A stretch of DNA of 64,000 bases from Boesenbergia rotunda (GCA_024364735.1 JAGFNQ010009950.1:124001-188000); one strand, 5' to 3'; shown: positions 1 through 11,389, counted from the first letter of the stretch. A program made the numbers and translations. The notes: generated by a model from the letters alone, not told the origin.

Positions 1-867
1 AGAATCTATAGAGATAGATCAAAACGGTTGCTTGGTCTTTCGCAGTCTACATATATAGACCGAGTGCTAAAAAGGTTTAGCATGTCGGAATCCAAGAAAG
101 GTTACCTTCCCATCAGGCATGGGATCAACCTTTCAAAGTCTATGTGTCCGCGCACAGAAGACGAGAGGATTTGCATGAATAAGATTCCTTATGCATCCGC
201 GATAGGATCTATCATGTATGCTATGTTATGTACTAGGCCCGATGTATCGTATGCTTTGAGCGTCACAAGCAGATACCAGTCGGATCCAGGAATGGATCAT
301 TGGGCGGCTGTCAAGACAATCCTTAAGTACTTAAGAAGAACTAAGGATGTGTTCCTAATATATGGAGAAGGAGATATGGTAATACGTGGGTATACAGATG
401 CCAGTTTCCAGACAGATAAGGATGACTCCAAATCGCAGTCTGGATACGTATTTACTTTGAATGGAGGCGCAGTAAGTTGGAAAAGTTCCAAACAAGACAC
501 CGTAGCGGATTCTACCACGGAAGCGGAGTATATCGCAGCTTCGGAAGCAGCAAAGGAAGCAGTCTGGATCAAGAAGTTTGTCTCCGAACTTGGCGTGGTT
601 CCAACCATTGATGAAGCAGTGCCGGTTTACTGCGACAACAATGGAGCTATTGCACAAGCAAAGGAACCAAGGTCTCATCAGCGATCCAAACACGTGCTTC
701 GCCGCTATCATCTGATCAGAGAGATTATAAGTAGGAATGATATACAAATTGAGAAAATTCCCACTGAAAGGAATTTAGCGGATCCTTTAACTAAGGCCTT
801 GCCTCAGAACAAGTTTGAGGGTCATGTTAGAGCCTGTGGTATTGGATACCGTAGCGATTGGCATTAG
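1..867 (+). CDS. copia pol C-terminus: reverse transcriptase thumb and RNase H (partial)
   Basis: The frame is open from base 1 to the stop at 865-867, with no internal stop, so the N-terminal part of the polyprotein is simply cut by the window edge. The protein shows the copia RT C-terminal signature (IPYASAIGSIMYAMLCTRPD, SRYQSDPG) and the RNase H motifs GYTDAS, the SSKQDTVADSTTEAEYIAAS stretch, and YCDNNGAIAQAKEP. It ends in YRSDWH, as does element C at 35478. RNase H removes the RNA template during reverse transcription. The remaining frame looks intact, which suggests a fairly young insertion. Confidence 0.93.
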   Translation, partial: RIYRDRSKRLLGLSQSTYIDRVLKRFSMSESKKGYLPIRHGINLSKSMCPRTEDERICMNKIPYASAIGSIMYAMLCTRPDVSYALSVTSRYQSDPGMDHWAAVKTILKYLRRTKDVFLIYGEGDMVIRGYTDASFQTDKDDSKSQSGYVFTLNGGAVSWKSSKQDTVADSTTEAEYIAASEAAKEAVWIKKFVSELGVVPTIDEAVPVYCDNNGAIAQAKEPRSHQRSKHVLRRYHLIREIISRNDIQIEKIPTERNLADPLTKALPQNKFEGHVRACGIGYRSDWH

Positions 868-881
868 GCCAAGTGGGAGTT
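868..881 (+). other. polypurine tract of the 3' LTR
   Basis: A short purine run (aagtgggag) sits directly before the LTR start at 882. This is where plus-strand DNA synthesis is primed in LTR retroelements. The assignment rests on position and composition. Confidence 0.7.
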
Positions 882-2379
882 TGTTAGTGATATGAGAGAA
901 GTGTCCTAAGGCAATCGCCTTATGATTGTAAACATTTATCTTAATAAATGATAATTCACTATTTGAGTATACATGTTAGTGTATTTGATTGGGATCTTAA
1001 ACTCATCTACTGAATGTCCGCAATACAATTCACAGCATAAGAGAATTTGTGATGGGATCACAACTGGTGATTATCTCTACATGTGCAATTGTGAAGTATT
1101 GAAAATATCCCTAGTCGATGAATTGATAAAAACGGACACTATCAATTCTGTTGAGACTAGCATGGGTTATTCTCTAATCAGCTGATTCTCACTGGCTGGT
1201 GACATTGGGATGTCCGGAGATAAACATGGATGCTAGTTAAGGGAACTAGTTCATTGGAGTGACTAGCTGTAAGACTTCATATGGTTATCTATATAGATAT
1301 GTCAATGAAGTTCTTACTGCAGCTTAAGTGCGATGTTCCTTTGACTTGCGGTGTTCAAGTCATCTTGGTCATGGAGACTTATACTTTAACATCTTAAGCA
1401 AGCATCTCCAAGAAGGTGTGGACCCAGGATGATTGGGTATAAGCCGAAGTGCCCGAAGATGTTTGAACAGCCTACAAAGGATTCACCACTCCTTGCGAGG
1501 AGATGTATACCCAGGCCTATCGTCGGATTGTTACTCAAAACCTCTGGCCAGAGTATATCATGTTTAGAGTGCGAGTCTCTTAAATACATGAGAGTAATTA
1601 GAAATCCAAAGGATGAGAAAGACACTACTTGGGCTAGGTGTGACGTAGTCAGCCTAGTGGGGACTGACACAAATAGACCGTGTCCTGAACCAAGTAGGTA
1701 TAAGATGGTGAAGGGAATGTGGCACAATTCATTAGAGCAGCTGAAGGGTTTCAAAATTACTTCTGAGGTCAACCGTTGATCTTTCGAGTGATTGAGGGTC
1801 ATGATGTACTACTAGGTGCCACTCATGATCGTTCTATAATTAGTTGATTATAGACGGCCAACATAAATCGAAAGCCTATTTAGTCACACGCACTATGAGT
1901 AATCTGAGGGATTTAAAACGAGTTGAAAATTGGATTTTCCAATCAAGAGAAATAAGTCGAATCTGAGTTAATCAGAGGCGCAACGGAAGCTAAAATTGGC
2001 TAAGTCTTTTGAAGGCTTATTGGGCGAATTAAATGAGTTTAATTCGCGATGGAAACGGCTCGGTTTGGCCGGCCAAAGAGGGTGTCCACCCTCTTGGTTT
2101 GGCCGGCCATTAAAAAGGGGATAAACCAATTTAATTGGTTTAATTAATAAAATAAATCTAGCGCGATTTGTTTTATAAATTATGGATAAATAAATTTTTG
2201 TATAAAGAAATTTATATAAATAAATTTATAGAAATTTATTCTTTTATGGAAATTAAAATGATCCATGGAATGGTTTATTTTAATTGTATAAAATCAATTA
2301 TGAATTGATTTTTCCATAATAAGAAAGTTTATAAATTTCTTGTAAAATTTATTCCATAATAAAAGGAGAGATATATTTG

Positions 2380-2510
2380 TTTTATTATAAAGTTAGTTAT
2401 AATAAAACTTGGTTTAAACAGAATAATTCATAAGAGAATTTATAGGATAAATTTGTTATGGAAATTCCGTTAAGAGAATTTGTTTTATTATAAAGTTAGT
2501 TATAATAAAA
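2380..2510. repeat. hairpin-forming repeat inside the LTR (two copies)
   Basis: Two copies of TTTTATTATAA-agttag-TTATAATAAAA, an 11-bp perfect inverted repeat with a 6-base loop, lie at 2380-2407 and 2483-2510. The homologous LTR at the right end of the window has three copies (61632, 61706, 61799), so copy number varies within the family. Confidence 0.85.
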
Positions 2511-2616
2511 CTAGGTATAACGGAATAAGTCATAAGAAATTTTATAAAATAAATTTCTTATGATAACTAATTCCGTTAATTCCGTTATAAGAGAGACTTG
2601 GCAAGGGAGAGGCCAC

Positions 2617-2625
2617 TATAAAAAG
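2617..2625 (+). promoter_or_regulatory. LTR TATA box
   Basis: TATAAAAAG lies in a GC-richer context just upstream of the C/T-rich transcribed leader. The equivalent position in the sister LTR is TATATAAAG at 61934. This is probably the core promoter of the element, as inferred from position and motif. Confidence 0.65.
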
Positions 2626-3278
2626 GAACCAAAGGCAAGCCTTGGATTCCCAATCAATAGAGCTATCAAGAGATTTATTTCTCTCCCTCTCTCTCTTATT
2701 CTCTCTTCTCTCTTCCCCCTTAGGGCCGGCGCCCCTTAGGGCATCTTAGGGCCGGCGCCCCTTTGCAAACCCTAGGGCCGGCACTCCATCTTCTCCAAGT
2801 GGTTGCCGTGAGCCAACAACACCAAGGAGAAGCCAACCAAGAAGAAGAAGAAGCGGATCGGATCTCCCTCCTTCCCGGAATTTAGATTCCATTTCCTTTT
2901 GGTTAGTTTCCTATCTTTTCTCTTGTTCTTCTAGTTGTGCCTTCCGAGAATCTAGTAGTTCTCGTCGGCACAAAACTCGTGGCTTTGCGAAGTCATCCCG
3001 AAGAGAACTCGGCGTGGACGCGAATAGAGGCGGAGCTTCCAAGGGATGCTACGGTTGGATCTCGTCCCTTACTTCGAGTTACGAGAGGTATAATGTAAAT
3101 TAGTTTACTTTTCCGCAAAAGTTTTATTTTATGATTATGTCCACACACCATAAGGTTGCATGCTAGATACGTGGTTAAAATAATTTAAGAAATTATTTTA
3201 TGCTAATTCTTCTGCTGCACGTAAAAATTTAAAATTTTACGAACCCGTATCCTTGTCGACATGCACCGGGTCCCAACA

Positions 3279-4024
3279 GCTACGAGTGCAAGAAGAAGGG
3301 TCACTACAAGACGGAGTGTCCAAACCTAAAGGAAACCAAGAAGAATAGAAGGAAGAAGGCACTTCAAGCAACGTGGGACGAATCCTCCTCCTCCGAAGAA
3401 GAAGAGGTCCCACAGTCGAACCTACTAGCACTGACCGCCTCAGAAGAAGTCGAGACCGAGTCAGAATCAGAACAGGACGACGGCAGACTGACCTTTTCAG
3501 AAGATGGCGAAATCAAGGTAAGTGGATTTACTAGAAGTCAATTAAACGAGTTAATATCTTATCTTTCTCGAGATTTGGCGAAAGCTAAACTCCGAGTCGA
3601 ATCCCTCCGACAGGAAGTAAAACTCCTGAAAGAGGGAGCTGACTCTAGACCCTTAACCTAGAAGGTTCAAGAAGGAACCTCTACTCAAGTTGAAAAACTT
3701 GAGAAAGAGAACTCCTCCCTGAAAACTCAGGTTAAGGATCTTAGATCAGCTTTAGAACGATTCACTTCTGGTTCCAAGGGTCTTGACATGATTCTTGGAA
3801 AACAGAAATCGGTTCTAAATCGATCCGGACTTGGCTATAGAACCAAATCTAGACAAAGATCCTACTTAGCTGTTCTGAATCAGTCCAGAAATAAAGTTCA
3901 GGCATGGGTACCTAAACTGTACCTGAACAAACCAACTGGATCAAATCAGTATTGGATCCCCAAGGACAAGATTCACATCTTGCCTAACCATTACGTGGCT
4001 TTAGTCCAGGGGGAGCCAAATTAA
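3279..4024 (+). pseudogene. SIRE-like gag, C-terminal half (broken)
   Basis: The sequence resumes inside a CCHC zinc knuckle: the remaining motif is YECKKKGHYKTECP. The first cysteine codon is cut by the upstream insertion, and a pre-insertion TGC-TAC junction would restore it. Then follow an acidic Ser/Glu-rich stretch, a Leu-rich coiled coil (about 3540-3770), the motif GSKGLDMILG, and Trp-Val/Ile-Pro-Lys motifs at about 3905-3965. An in-frame TAG at about 3660 breaks the frame. Gag packages the RNA in virus-like particles. Elements B and B' carry related coiled-coil and GSKGLxMVL motifs. Confidence 0.82.
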
Positions 4025-4740
4025 AAACTATATTTATTGTTAGATAGAACTTAATTCTTGATTGTAATTTGCTTGACTGATTGTTTATTTAATTTTTGTA
4101 ATTTACCATGCTTAGACTTAGGAATGGTTAGTTTAAGGACTGAACAAACTTATCTGAAACTTGACAACATAGTATTGGGTGGAGGTGAGATGATAGTACG
4201 TTAGGGAAACCAATTCTAATAAGGTCAAGTATACTTGGTCTCTTTAGACTGGTGAAACTAGCTGAAGCTACCGATCCAAGACCCAAACTAGTTAGACCAG
4301 AATTTTTCAAAGATTAATTTTGAAAATGAAATTTCATTAAAAGGCTTTGTCAAGGAAAGGGTTGATGATCCAATAAGGCTACGGCCAAAGAAGGCCTAGT
4401 GCCTCGCCAAGACCTGGAAGCCAACTTTTGAAATTCAAATTCAAATTATTCTTTGTCAAATTCAAATCTAACACAAATTTTCAGTTACTTGTAGATTTAA
4501 ACATTCTTTTCAAAATAAATTCAATTGTTTTCAAAATTAATTCAAGTTTTTCAAAATAAATCATAATTTTTCAAAATAATTTTACCTACCAAAACCTGTC
4601 TCACAAAACCTATAAGGCTAACATGATTGCTAACCCTAGATTGGGTGAGACAGACTAGGTTGTGAAAATCAATTTAAGCTATTCCTAATTCTAATTGCAT
4701 CCAAATCGACAAAACTCTTTATGTGTAGGAACATAAAGAT
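4025..4740 (+). other. AT-rich stretch between gag and protease
   Basis: About 700 bp with no usable ORF. It contains runs of TTTTCAAAATAA-type sequence (4430-4590). In related elements gag and pol are usually closer, so this may be decayed coding or linker sequence. I recognise no motif in it. Confidence 0.5.
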
Positions 4741-7700
4741 TTGGACCAATGGATGCTGGATAGCGGTTGCTCCAGACACATGACTGGAGATAAATTGAAA
4801 TTCACCAAACTCAAGTTCAAGAACCTAGGCTCAGTGGCATTTGGCAACAATGCTACACTAATGGTAATTGGGTCAGGTAATATTGAACTTAAGTCTGACT
4901 TTATTATTAAGAAAGTCCTTTTGGTTGAAAATTTCAATTTTAACTTGCTTAGCATAAGTCAGTTGTGTGATTCTGGTTATATAGTTACCTTTAACAATTC
5001 TAACTGCCTGATTAGAAACCTACAAGACTCTGAAATCATGCTTAAAGGCACTAGGAAAAATAATGTTTACACTATAAACCTACCCCTAGTACCCAAATGT
5101 ATGTTAACACAGTTAGAACAATCAAACCTCTGACATAGGAGATTAGGTCATACTAATCTGAGAACTATCTCAAAAATCACCCAACTTGGCTTAATCAAAG
5201 GAATCCCCAAAATTAAAAATAATGAAAACCTAATATGTGAATCATGTAATCAAGGTAAACAAACCAGATCTAATCACAAACTAATTCAATCTGATCTAAC
5301 TCAAACCACACTTGAGCTCCTGCACCTTGACCTATTTGATTCACATGGAGCCAAGTCACTAAGCGGGAACCGATACTGCTTAGTAATAGTTGATGATTAC
5401 TCTAGGTTTACCTGGGTTAGGTTTCTAAAAACCAAAGATGAAACCCTAAACCTATTTAATGAATTCTGTAAGTTAATTGAAAATCAAAACGATACTAAAA
5501 TTAAAAAACTTAGGAGTGACCACGGGGGAGAATTTGAAAATCAACGGTTCGAGGAATTCTGTAAGGTAAATGGGTATCTACATGAATTTTCGTGTCCTAG
5601 AACCCCCCAGCAAAATGGGATAGTCGAAAGGAGAAATAGAACACTACAGGAAGCCGCTAGGGCTATGCTCAACGAATTCAACTTAGTTAACCAATACTCG
5701 GCAGAAGCAGTTAGTACGGCTTGCTACATCCAAAATAGGGTCCTGATTAACAAGCGACACAACAAAATACCCTATGAACTATACTACCATAGACTTCCAA
5801 ATCTACACTACCTAAGGGTCTTTGGATGCAAAGTCCATATCTTAAATACCAAAGACTATTTAGGAAAATTCCAGTCTAAGTCAACCCCAGGCATCTTCCT
5901 AGGATATTCAACCACAAGTAGAGCCTATAGGGTTTACAACAAACAAACGAAGAATATTGAAGAAATAACAAACTTAATATTTGATGAAGAAATCAACCCA
6001 ACATCTGATAATCCAGACCTTACGTCATCAAATTCTGATCAAGAAATTAATGAACAAACTGTTGAACCTTTAATTGAATCCTTAAACGAACTAACTATTG
6101 AACCAACTACTGAGTCAAATCAACCAACTGTTGTCCCAATAATTGAACCAGCTCAAAGAGTTGAATCAAATAGTGAACCAAATCGACCGGCTGGACCTGA
6201 GGCTGAGCTAAGTTCTAGAAAAACCAAAAAACCCAGACTCAATCATCCAACCGATCAAATTGTGGGTGATCCAACTCTAGGAGTCAGAACTAGGTCTTCC
6301 TATAGAAACCTTAGTCAGATAGCAATGATCTCAAAAATTGAACCGAATACTATAGAGGAAGCCCTACCTGATCCTGATTGGATCATAACTATGCAGGAAG
6401 AGCTAGCCCAATTCGAAAGAAACCAAGTCTGGGAATTAGTGCCTAAACCTAAGGGCAAATCCGTCATTGACACTAAGTAGGTTTTCAGGAATAAGTTAAA
6501 TGATCAAGGAGAAATAGTCAAAAAAAAAGCTCGCTTAGTAGCAAAAGGATTCAGCCAAGTAGAAGGGTTAGATTATGACGAAACCTATGCCCCATTAGCT
6601 AGACTTGAGTCCATTAGGATGTTATTAGCCCTTGCATCCCATAAAGGATTCAAACTATACCAGATGGATGTAAAGTCAACCTTTCTAAATGGATTCATTA
6701 AGGAAGAAGTCTATGAAGGGCAACCCCCTGGGTTTGAGGACTTAGAAAGACCTAACCATGTTTACAAACTTACTAAAGCACTATATGGACTAAAACAAGC
6801 ACCTAGGGCCTGGTATGAACGATTATCAACTTACTTAATTTCTAAAGAATTTAAACAATGACAAATTGACTCAACCTTATTTATTAAAACCGTAGGAAAG
6901 ATATATTCATTGCCCAAATCTACGTAGATGACATAATCTTTGGGTCCACCAACTCAAACTTTCTAAAAGAATTTGTCAAAATAATGGAAAATGAATTTGA
7001 AATGAGCTTAGTTAGTGAGTTCAACTTTTTCCTAGGCTTACAAATCAAACAAACTAGAGATGGAAACTATGACCATCAATCCAAATATGCTAAAGAATTA
7101 ATAAAGAAATTTAAAATGGATAACTCTAAAAGCATAAGTACCCCCATGGCCACTAATACAAAAATAGATAGTGACCCTGATGATAAACCAGTAGACCATA
7201 AACTCTATAGAAGTATGATTAAAAGTCTACTGTACCTTACAGTAAACAGACCTGACATCCTTTTTGCAGTAGGAATGTGTGCTAGATACCAAACCTGTGC
7301 TAAGGAAACGCACTTAGCAGCCCAAAAAGAATACTAAGATATGTTAAGGGCACCCTAAATGTAGGGATTTGGTATCCTAGGACTTTAACTTTTAATTTGT
7401 CAGGATATTCGGATTTTGACTACGCTGGTTGTAAATTAGATAGAAAGAGCACACGTGGAAACTGCCAACTGTTAGGAAATAGTCTAGTAAGTTAGTGCAG
7501 CAGAAAACAATACTGTGTAGCTCTATCCACAACTGAAGCTGAGTATGTAGTCTTAGGGGAGTGTGTAGCACAACTTTTATGGATGATGCACACTCTTAAG
7601 GACTTCCAGCTCAACTACACCCAAACTCAGGTCTACATTGAAAATATTAGCTCAATCAACCTGACTAAGAACCCAATCCAACATTCCAGAACTAAACACA

Positions 7701-7864
7701 TAGAAGTTAAACACCAGTTTGTAAGAGATCATGTAGCCAGGGGTGAGATAGTCCTTAAGCATGTAGACTCTAAATCCAACTTAGCTGACATATTCACCAA
7801 ACCCCTACCTGAGTCTGAGTTTAGCTCACTAAGAAGGCAGTTAGGATTATGCTTGGTAGAATAG
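4741..7864 (+). pseudogene. SIRE-like pol: protease, integrase, reverse transcriptase, RNase H (broken)
   Basis: The domains are in copia order. Protease has the catalytic motif LDSGCSRHMTG (about 4755). The GAG-pre-integrase zinc finger ends in CESCNQGK (about 5237). The integrase core shows all three acidic residues (HLDLFD, RSDHGGEF, and the E of NGIVERRNRTL). RT has ARLVAKGFSQVEGLDYDETY, the MDVKSTFLNG motif and IYVDDIIFGS (about 6930). RNase H has STTEAEYV and SRTKHIEVKHQFV. Breaks are TGA at 5131, TAG at 6478, TGA at 6859, a frameshift near 6895, one near 7335, and TAG near 7494. Several of these stops sit where a Trp is expected. This is a non-functional copy. Confidence 0.92.
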
Positions 7865-9410
7865 GATGAGTCTACTTTTTGGTTTTCTTACTACGTTGTC
7901 CATTTCAAAATCAGTTTTAAAATAGTTTTTAAATGCTTTCAAAATCAGCTTTTACTTAGTTTTGAAAAGGTTTTCGACTTAGTTTTATTTTAAAATACCC
8001 CTTTCAAAACTAGGGCTTTTTCGCAAATGGACTTAGCCTAGGCCCTAACCCTAGAACTGCATGCACCTATAGATTTAGAAGCCAGCATCTCACAAGCACC
8101 TTAGGGTACTTTTGATTGATAACTTAGAAAGGGTTGAGATGCTTAGATCTTTGCCTTAATTCAAAATGCTTTAAGTCAGTGCATCTGCAGTAATTGGGGC
8201 ACTAAATACAACTTACACAGTAATCAAGTTAAGTGTCAAGTTTAGAAAATCTAACTTGAACAGAACACTTAACTTGACTAACCCTAGCGAAAACTACTGT
8301 TTATAACAGTTAGTAAGTAGCCAATTGGGTTAGACAGGTCCCTAAAAGAGGAAAGTGAAACTGATTTGGTTTAATTCTCATCATGAATTGGTTCAGTACA
8401 GCAAAATCATGCAAGTTATTTTCCTTTATGCAATTTAATTATTCTGTTTCTGCTATATTTATTTGTGTTTGATATATGACAAAGGGGGAGAGATAGGAAA
8501 GGAGAAAGTTTAAAAATTTTTTTCTAAGTTTAAAATTTTTTTTCTAAATTTTTTTTTTCAAAATTTCAAACTCTATCCTTTATTCAAAAAGTACTTATAC
8601 TAAGTTTTTCAAAGTACTAAGTTTTTCAAAGTACTAAATTTTACTAAGTATGTATGTTTTAAAAAAAAAATAAAAAAAAAACAAAAAACAAAACTTCCCT
8701 AAGTACTTATGTTTCTCAAAACTTCACTAAAGTACTTAAGTCTTTCAAACTTTCCTAAATACAAACATTCCTAAGTACTTAAAACTAAAGTTTTTTTCCT
8801 AAGTACTTAAAACTTAATTTTTCAAATTTTCTTAAAGTACTTTGAACTGAGATTTTCGAATTTTTCTAAGTACTTCGAACTGAAACTTTCAAAATTTATT
8901 CTAAGTACTTTGAATGAAGTTTTCAATCAAAATTTTTTCTAAGTCAAAAATTTTCCTAAGTACTTTGAACTAATTTTTCTAAGTACTCGAACTTAAATTT
9001 CTCTAAGCACTCAAACTTATGTTTTCAAAAACCCTCTAAGTATTTTAAACTTAAGTTTTCAAAAAAAAAACTTTTTGAGTACTTAAACTTAAATTTTTGA
9101 AAATTTTCCTTAGTACTCAAACTTAAGTTTTCAAAATCCTTCTTAAGTTTTCAAAATTGTCTAAATATTTAAATCTAAATATTTTACAAGTTTTCCAAAA
9201 TACACAACCAAAATTATTTTGGAAAATATAAAGTTTCTGTTGAAAATTATTCTAAGTAAAATCCATCCTTAAATTTAGAATTTATTTTCAAAAACCCCAC
9301 GAAGTTTTGAAAAATCTAGGGGGAGATTCCTTCCAGGGGGATGGAACAAAATTTAATTTTTACTTGCTCTGATTAACATAACTTTTTGAACCAGGGTTGC
9401 CATAAATCAA
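7865..9410 (+). repeat. 3' non-coding region with internal purine tract and AAGTACTT repeats
   Basis: No ORF of note. A first polypurine tract (acaaagggggagag) lies near 8480, about 940 bp before the one at the LTR. From about 8575 to 9200 the sequence is a degenerate array of short units around AAGTACTTAAACTTAAGTTTTC, mixed with poly-T and poly-A runs. SIRE-clade elements often hold an env-like ORF between RNase H and the 3' LTR; none is visible here. Confidence 0.7.
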
Positions 9411-9422
9411 AAAGGGGGAGAT
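9411..9422 (+). other. polypurine tract of element A
   Basis: AAAGGGGGAG followed by att lies directly before the LTR start TGTTGGTGC at 9423. The same motif occurs near 8480. Confidence 0.8.
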
Positions 9423-9533
9423 TGTTGGTGCAGAAAGCACCCAAGTCGAACCTGAGTTTTGATAATGGCAAAAGAGTTCAAAAGTTAAGTCTTATGTGTT
9501 ATCTAACATGCTACTCAAGTGTGCAGGAAAAGT

Positions 9534-9810
9534 CCTAGCGAAGGACTGCTAGGCACTGGCGAAGGAATGCTAGGGTAAAAATTCCTAGCGAAGGACTGCT
9601 AGGCACTGGCGAAGGAATGCCAGGGTAAAAAGTCATAGCGAAGGACTGCTAGGTACTGGCGAAGGAATGCCAAGGTATTGAAGCCCTAGCAAAGGACTGC
9701 TAGGCACCAGGCGAAGGACAGCTTGAGACTGAAGACCTGGTGAAGGAATGCTAGGCACCGGGCGAAGGATAGCTTGGTATCCAAGACCTGGCAAAGGACC
9801 GCTAGGCAAA
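9534..9810 (+). repeat. 50-bp tandem repeat in SIRE-like LTR
   Basis: Units beginning cctagcgaaggactgctagg start at 9534, 9584 and 9634. Degenerate shorter units (gaaggactgctaggcac type) run on to about 9810. The inverted LTR fragment has the matching array at about 11030-11280, and the solo LTR at 21787 has a different unit (gggcactaagtcctgg type) at the corresponding place. Confidence 0.85.
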
Positions 9811-10403
9811 AGTCCAACCGGAGGATCCGGTTGGCATCAGGTACATTCTCTCGAGAGGAGTAGGTGAGGACGCGTTCCCCGTCGAGAGGGAACAGTAGGC
9901 GTCGGTTCGACCTAGGGCTCCATTTTGGAGACCCAAAGTCCCAACCAAGACAGCTAAGGCTGTATAAACTAACTTATTACTGCTTTATGTTGTTTTAGAC
10001 TAACCCTGGATGCAGGATCGAAGGAACGAGTGTCTGCAGCTCAGAGAGCCTCAAAGGAGTGAGGCAGCAGCTGACCAGGGCGCCCGGAGTGTCTCGGGCG
10101 CCCCCAAGGTGAACACAAATCAAAGCAAATCAAAGTGAGCTTCTGCAACTTATGGGCGGGGCGCCCTCGTGCTCCCGGGCGCCCCCTATGCTCCCGAGCG
10201 CCCCCAGTGCAAGCCTACGAACCAGAAGCCAGCGAAGCCAAGGGATAAGATTAGACCCGGTCAATCCGGGCGCCCCCAGCGTCCCGGGCGCCCCCGTCAA
10301 GATCCGATCCCGAGTTTGAAGGGATCAGAAGCTGACCGAGTGAAAGTCGGATCGGTCGACACGTGGGGGGGGCGCCCCCGACGTTCCGGGCCCCCCTAGG
10401 GCC

Positions 10404-10411
10404 TATAAAAG
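10404..10411 (+). promoter_or_regulatory. LTR TATA box
   Basis: TATAAAAG is followed by a CCTCGACCCC-type start region. The same context is present in the related solo LTR at about 22842, which supports it as a conserved core promoter. Confidence 0.7.
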
Positions 10412-10817
10412 GGCCCTCGACCCCAAGTCTTCGAAAAACACTACTTCCAACGCTGTTACGTTCTTCTGCTCCTGCGCTTTGCTCTAGAAACCTCCCAACT
10501 CGACACACAAGCGCCGACGACATCCCTCTGCTCCCAGAAACATCCCATACCGGACGTCGGTAACAAAGAACTATCATTTCATTTCTGTTATACTACTACT
10601 ATAATCTCTTTGTAAGAATTATTGCGCACATATAGAATTGCCCCAGTAAATGGTCAATGACCGTGGGCCTTGGAGTAGGAGTCGACCTAGGCTCCGAACC
10701 AAGTAAAACTACCTGTGTTCGCGATTATTTTTATTCCGCTGCGTACTTGCTCTAGTTTTCATCCGAAAAGTGTTTAACGATATTCACCCCCCCTCTATCG
10801 TTTCTCTCGATCCAACA

Positions 10818-11389
10818 CCTGCATCCAAGGTTAGTTCTACAACAAACAAGGCTATAAAATATTAGGTTTATACAGCCTTAGCTGTCTTGGTTCTGATTTT
10901 GGGTCTTCCAAATGGAACCCTAGGTCGAACCGACGCCTGCTGTTCCCTCGACGGGGAACGCATCCTCACCTACTCCTCTCAGGAGAATTTACCTTTTGAC
11001 AACGGCTCCTCCGGTTAGACTTTTGCCCAGCAATCCTTCGCCCGGTGCCTAGAAGCCCTTCGCCAGGACTTTGGTACCAAGCAGTCCTTCACCCGGTGCC
11101 TAGCAGTCCTTCGCTAGGTCTTCGTTACCAAGCAGTTCTTCGCCAGTTGCCAAGCAGTCCCTCGCTAGGTCTTAGACTCCTAGCAACCCTTCACTAGGTG
11201 TCCAGCAGCCCTTCGCCAGGTCTTAGGGTTTCGATGCCTAGCAGTCCTTCGCTAGGTGCCTAGCAGTCCTTCGCTAGAATTTCTTTCTGCACACTCAAGT
11301 AACATATTAGATCAAAAAAACATCTTAACTTTTGAACCCTTTGCCATTATTAAAACCCAGGTTCGACTTGGGTGCTGTCTGCACCAACA
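10818..11389 (-). repeat. inverted, truncated SIRE-type LTR fragment
   Basis: Read on the minus strand, it begins TGTTGGTGCAGACAGCAC at 11389 and follows the first 590 or so bases of the LTR at 9423-10015, ending at the shared ctggatgcagg. The match is imperfect, so it is a different family member. The simplest reading is that element A inserted into this older LTR, and that the rest of that LTR lies left of the window. Confidence 0.8.

Larger units (their letters stand above)
1..3278 (+). mobile_element. Angela/Tork-like Ty1/copia retrotransposon, 3' part only
   Basis: The right half of a copia element whose 5' part lies beyond the left edge. It shows the end of pol (RT thumb plus RNase H), a short purine tract and a complete 3' LTR that starts TGTTAG and ends CCAACA. 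Downstream DNA resumes inside the gag zinc knuckle of another copia element, so this copy inserted into that element. The five bases after the LTR (gctac, 3279-3283) would be the right target-site duplication, but the left one is outside the window. A second member of the same family begins at 60137. The clade is inferred from the RNase H region. Confidence 0.9.
882..3278 (+). repeat. 3' LTR, about 2.4 kb, Angela/Tork-like family
   Basis: The LTR runs from TGTTAGTGATATGAG to GGTCCCAACA. It matches the 5' LTR at 60137-62595 along its length, apart from indels in the AT-rich middle (2100-2600). It contains a TATA box near 2617 and a downstream C/T-rich leader with repeated GGGCCGGCGCCCC-type GC blocks (2724-2790). 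The AT-rich middle carries palindromic repeats. Small ORFs inside it (for example 973-1185, 1386-1802) are LTR sequence and not genes. Confidence 0.93.
3279..10817 (+). mobile_element. SIRE-like Ty1/copia retrotransposon A, 5' part missing
   Basis: The retained order is gag (from the zinc knuckle), protease, integrase, RT, RNase H, a long 3' non-coding region, polypurine tract and 3' LTR. The 5' LTR and N-terminal gag should lie left of the window, beyond the element inserted at 1-3278. The SIRE assignment is inferred from the long gag with a coiled coil and WVPK/WIPK motifs, the LYRSMIKSLLYLT motif, and the long region between RNase H and the 3' LTR with two AAAGGGGGAG tracts. Several in-frame stops and at least two frameshifts show that the copy is dead. 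Confidence 0.88.
9423..10817 (+). repeat. 3' LTR of SIRE-like element A (about 1.4 kb)
   Basis: Runs from TGTTGGTGCAGAAAG to TCGATCCAACA. Inside are a 50-bp tandem repeat (from 9534), several GGGCGCCCC-type palindromic GC blocks (10080-10390), a TATA box at 10404-10411, and the end motif CACCCCCCCTCTATCG found near the ends of several LTRs in this window. An inverted partial copy follows directly. ORFs at 10169-10577 are GC-rich LTR shadows. Confidence 0.9.

Noticed and set aside
973..1802. Short ORFs on both strands (70-138 aa) in the copia LTR
   Set aside because: They lie inside an LTR, are partly repeated at 60234-60980 with frame changes, and show no protein features.
10169..10577. Overlapping ORFs on both strands in a GC-rich block
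   Set aside because: Produced by GGGCGCCCC repeats within the SIRE-like LTR; low-complexity Pro/Arg/Gly sequence.
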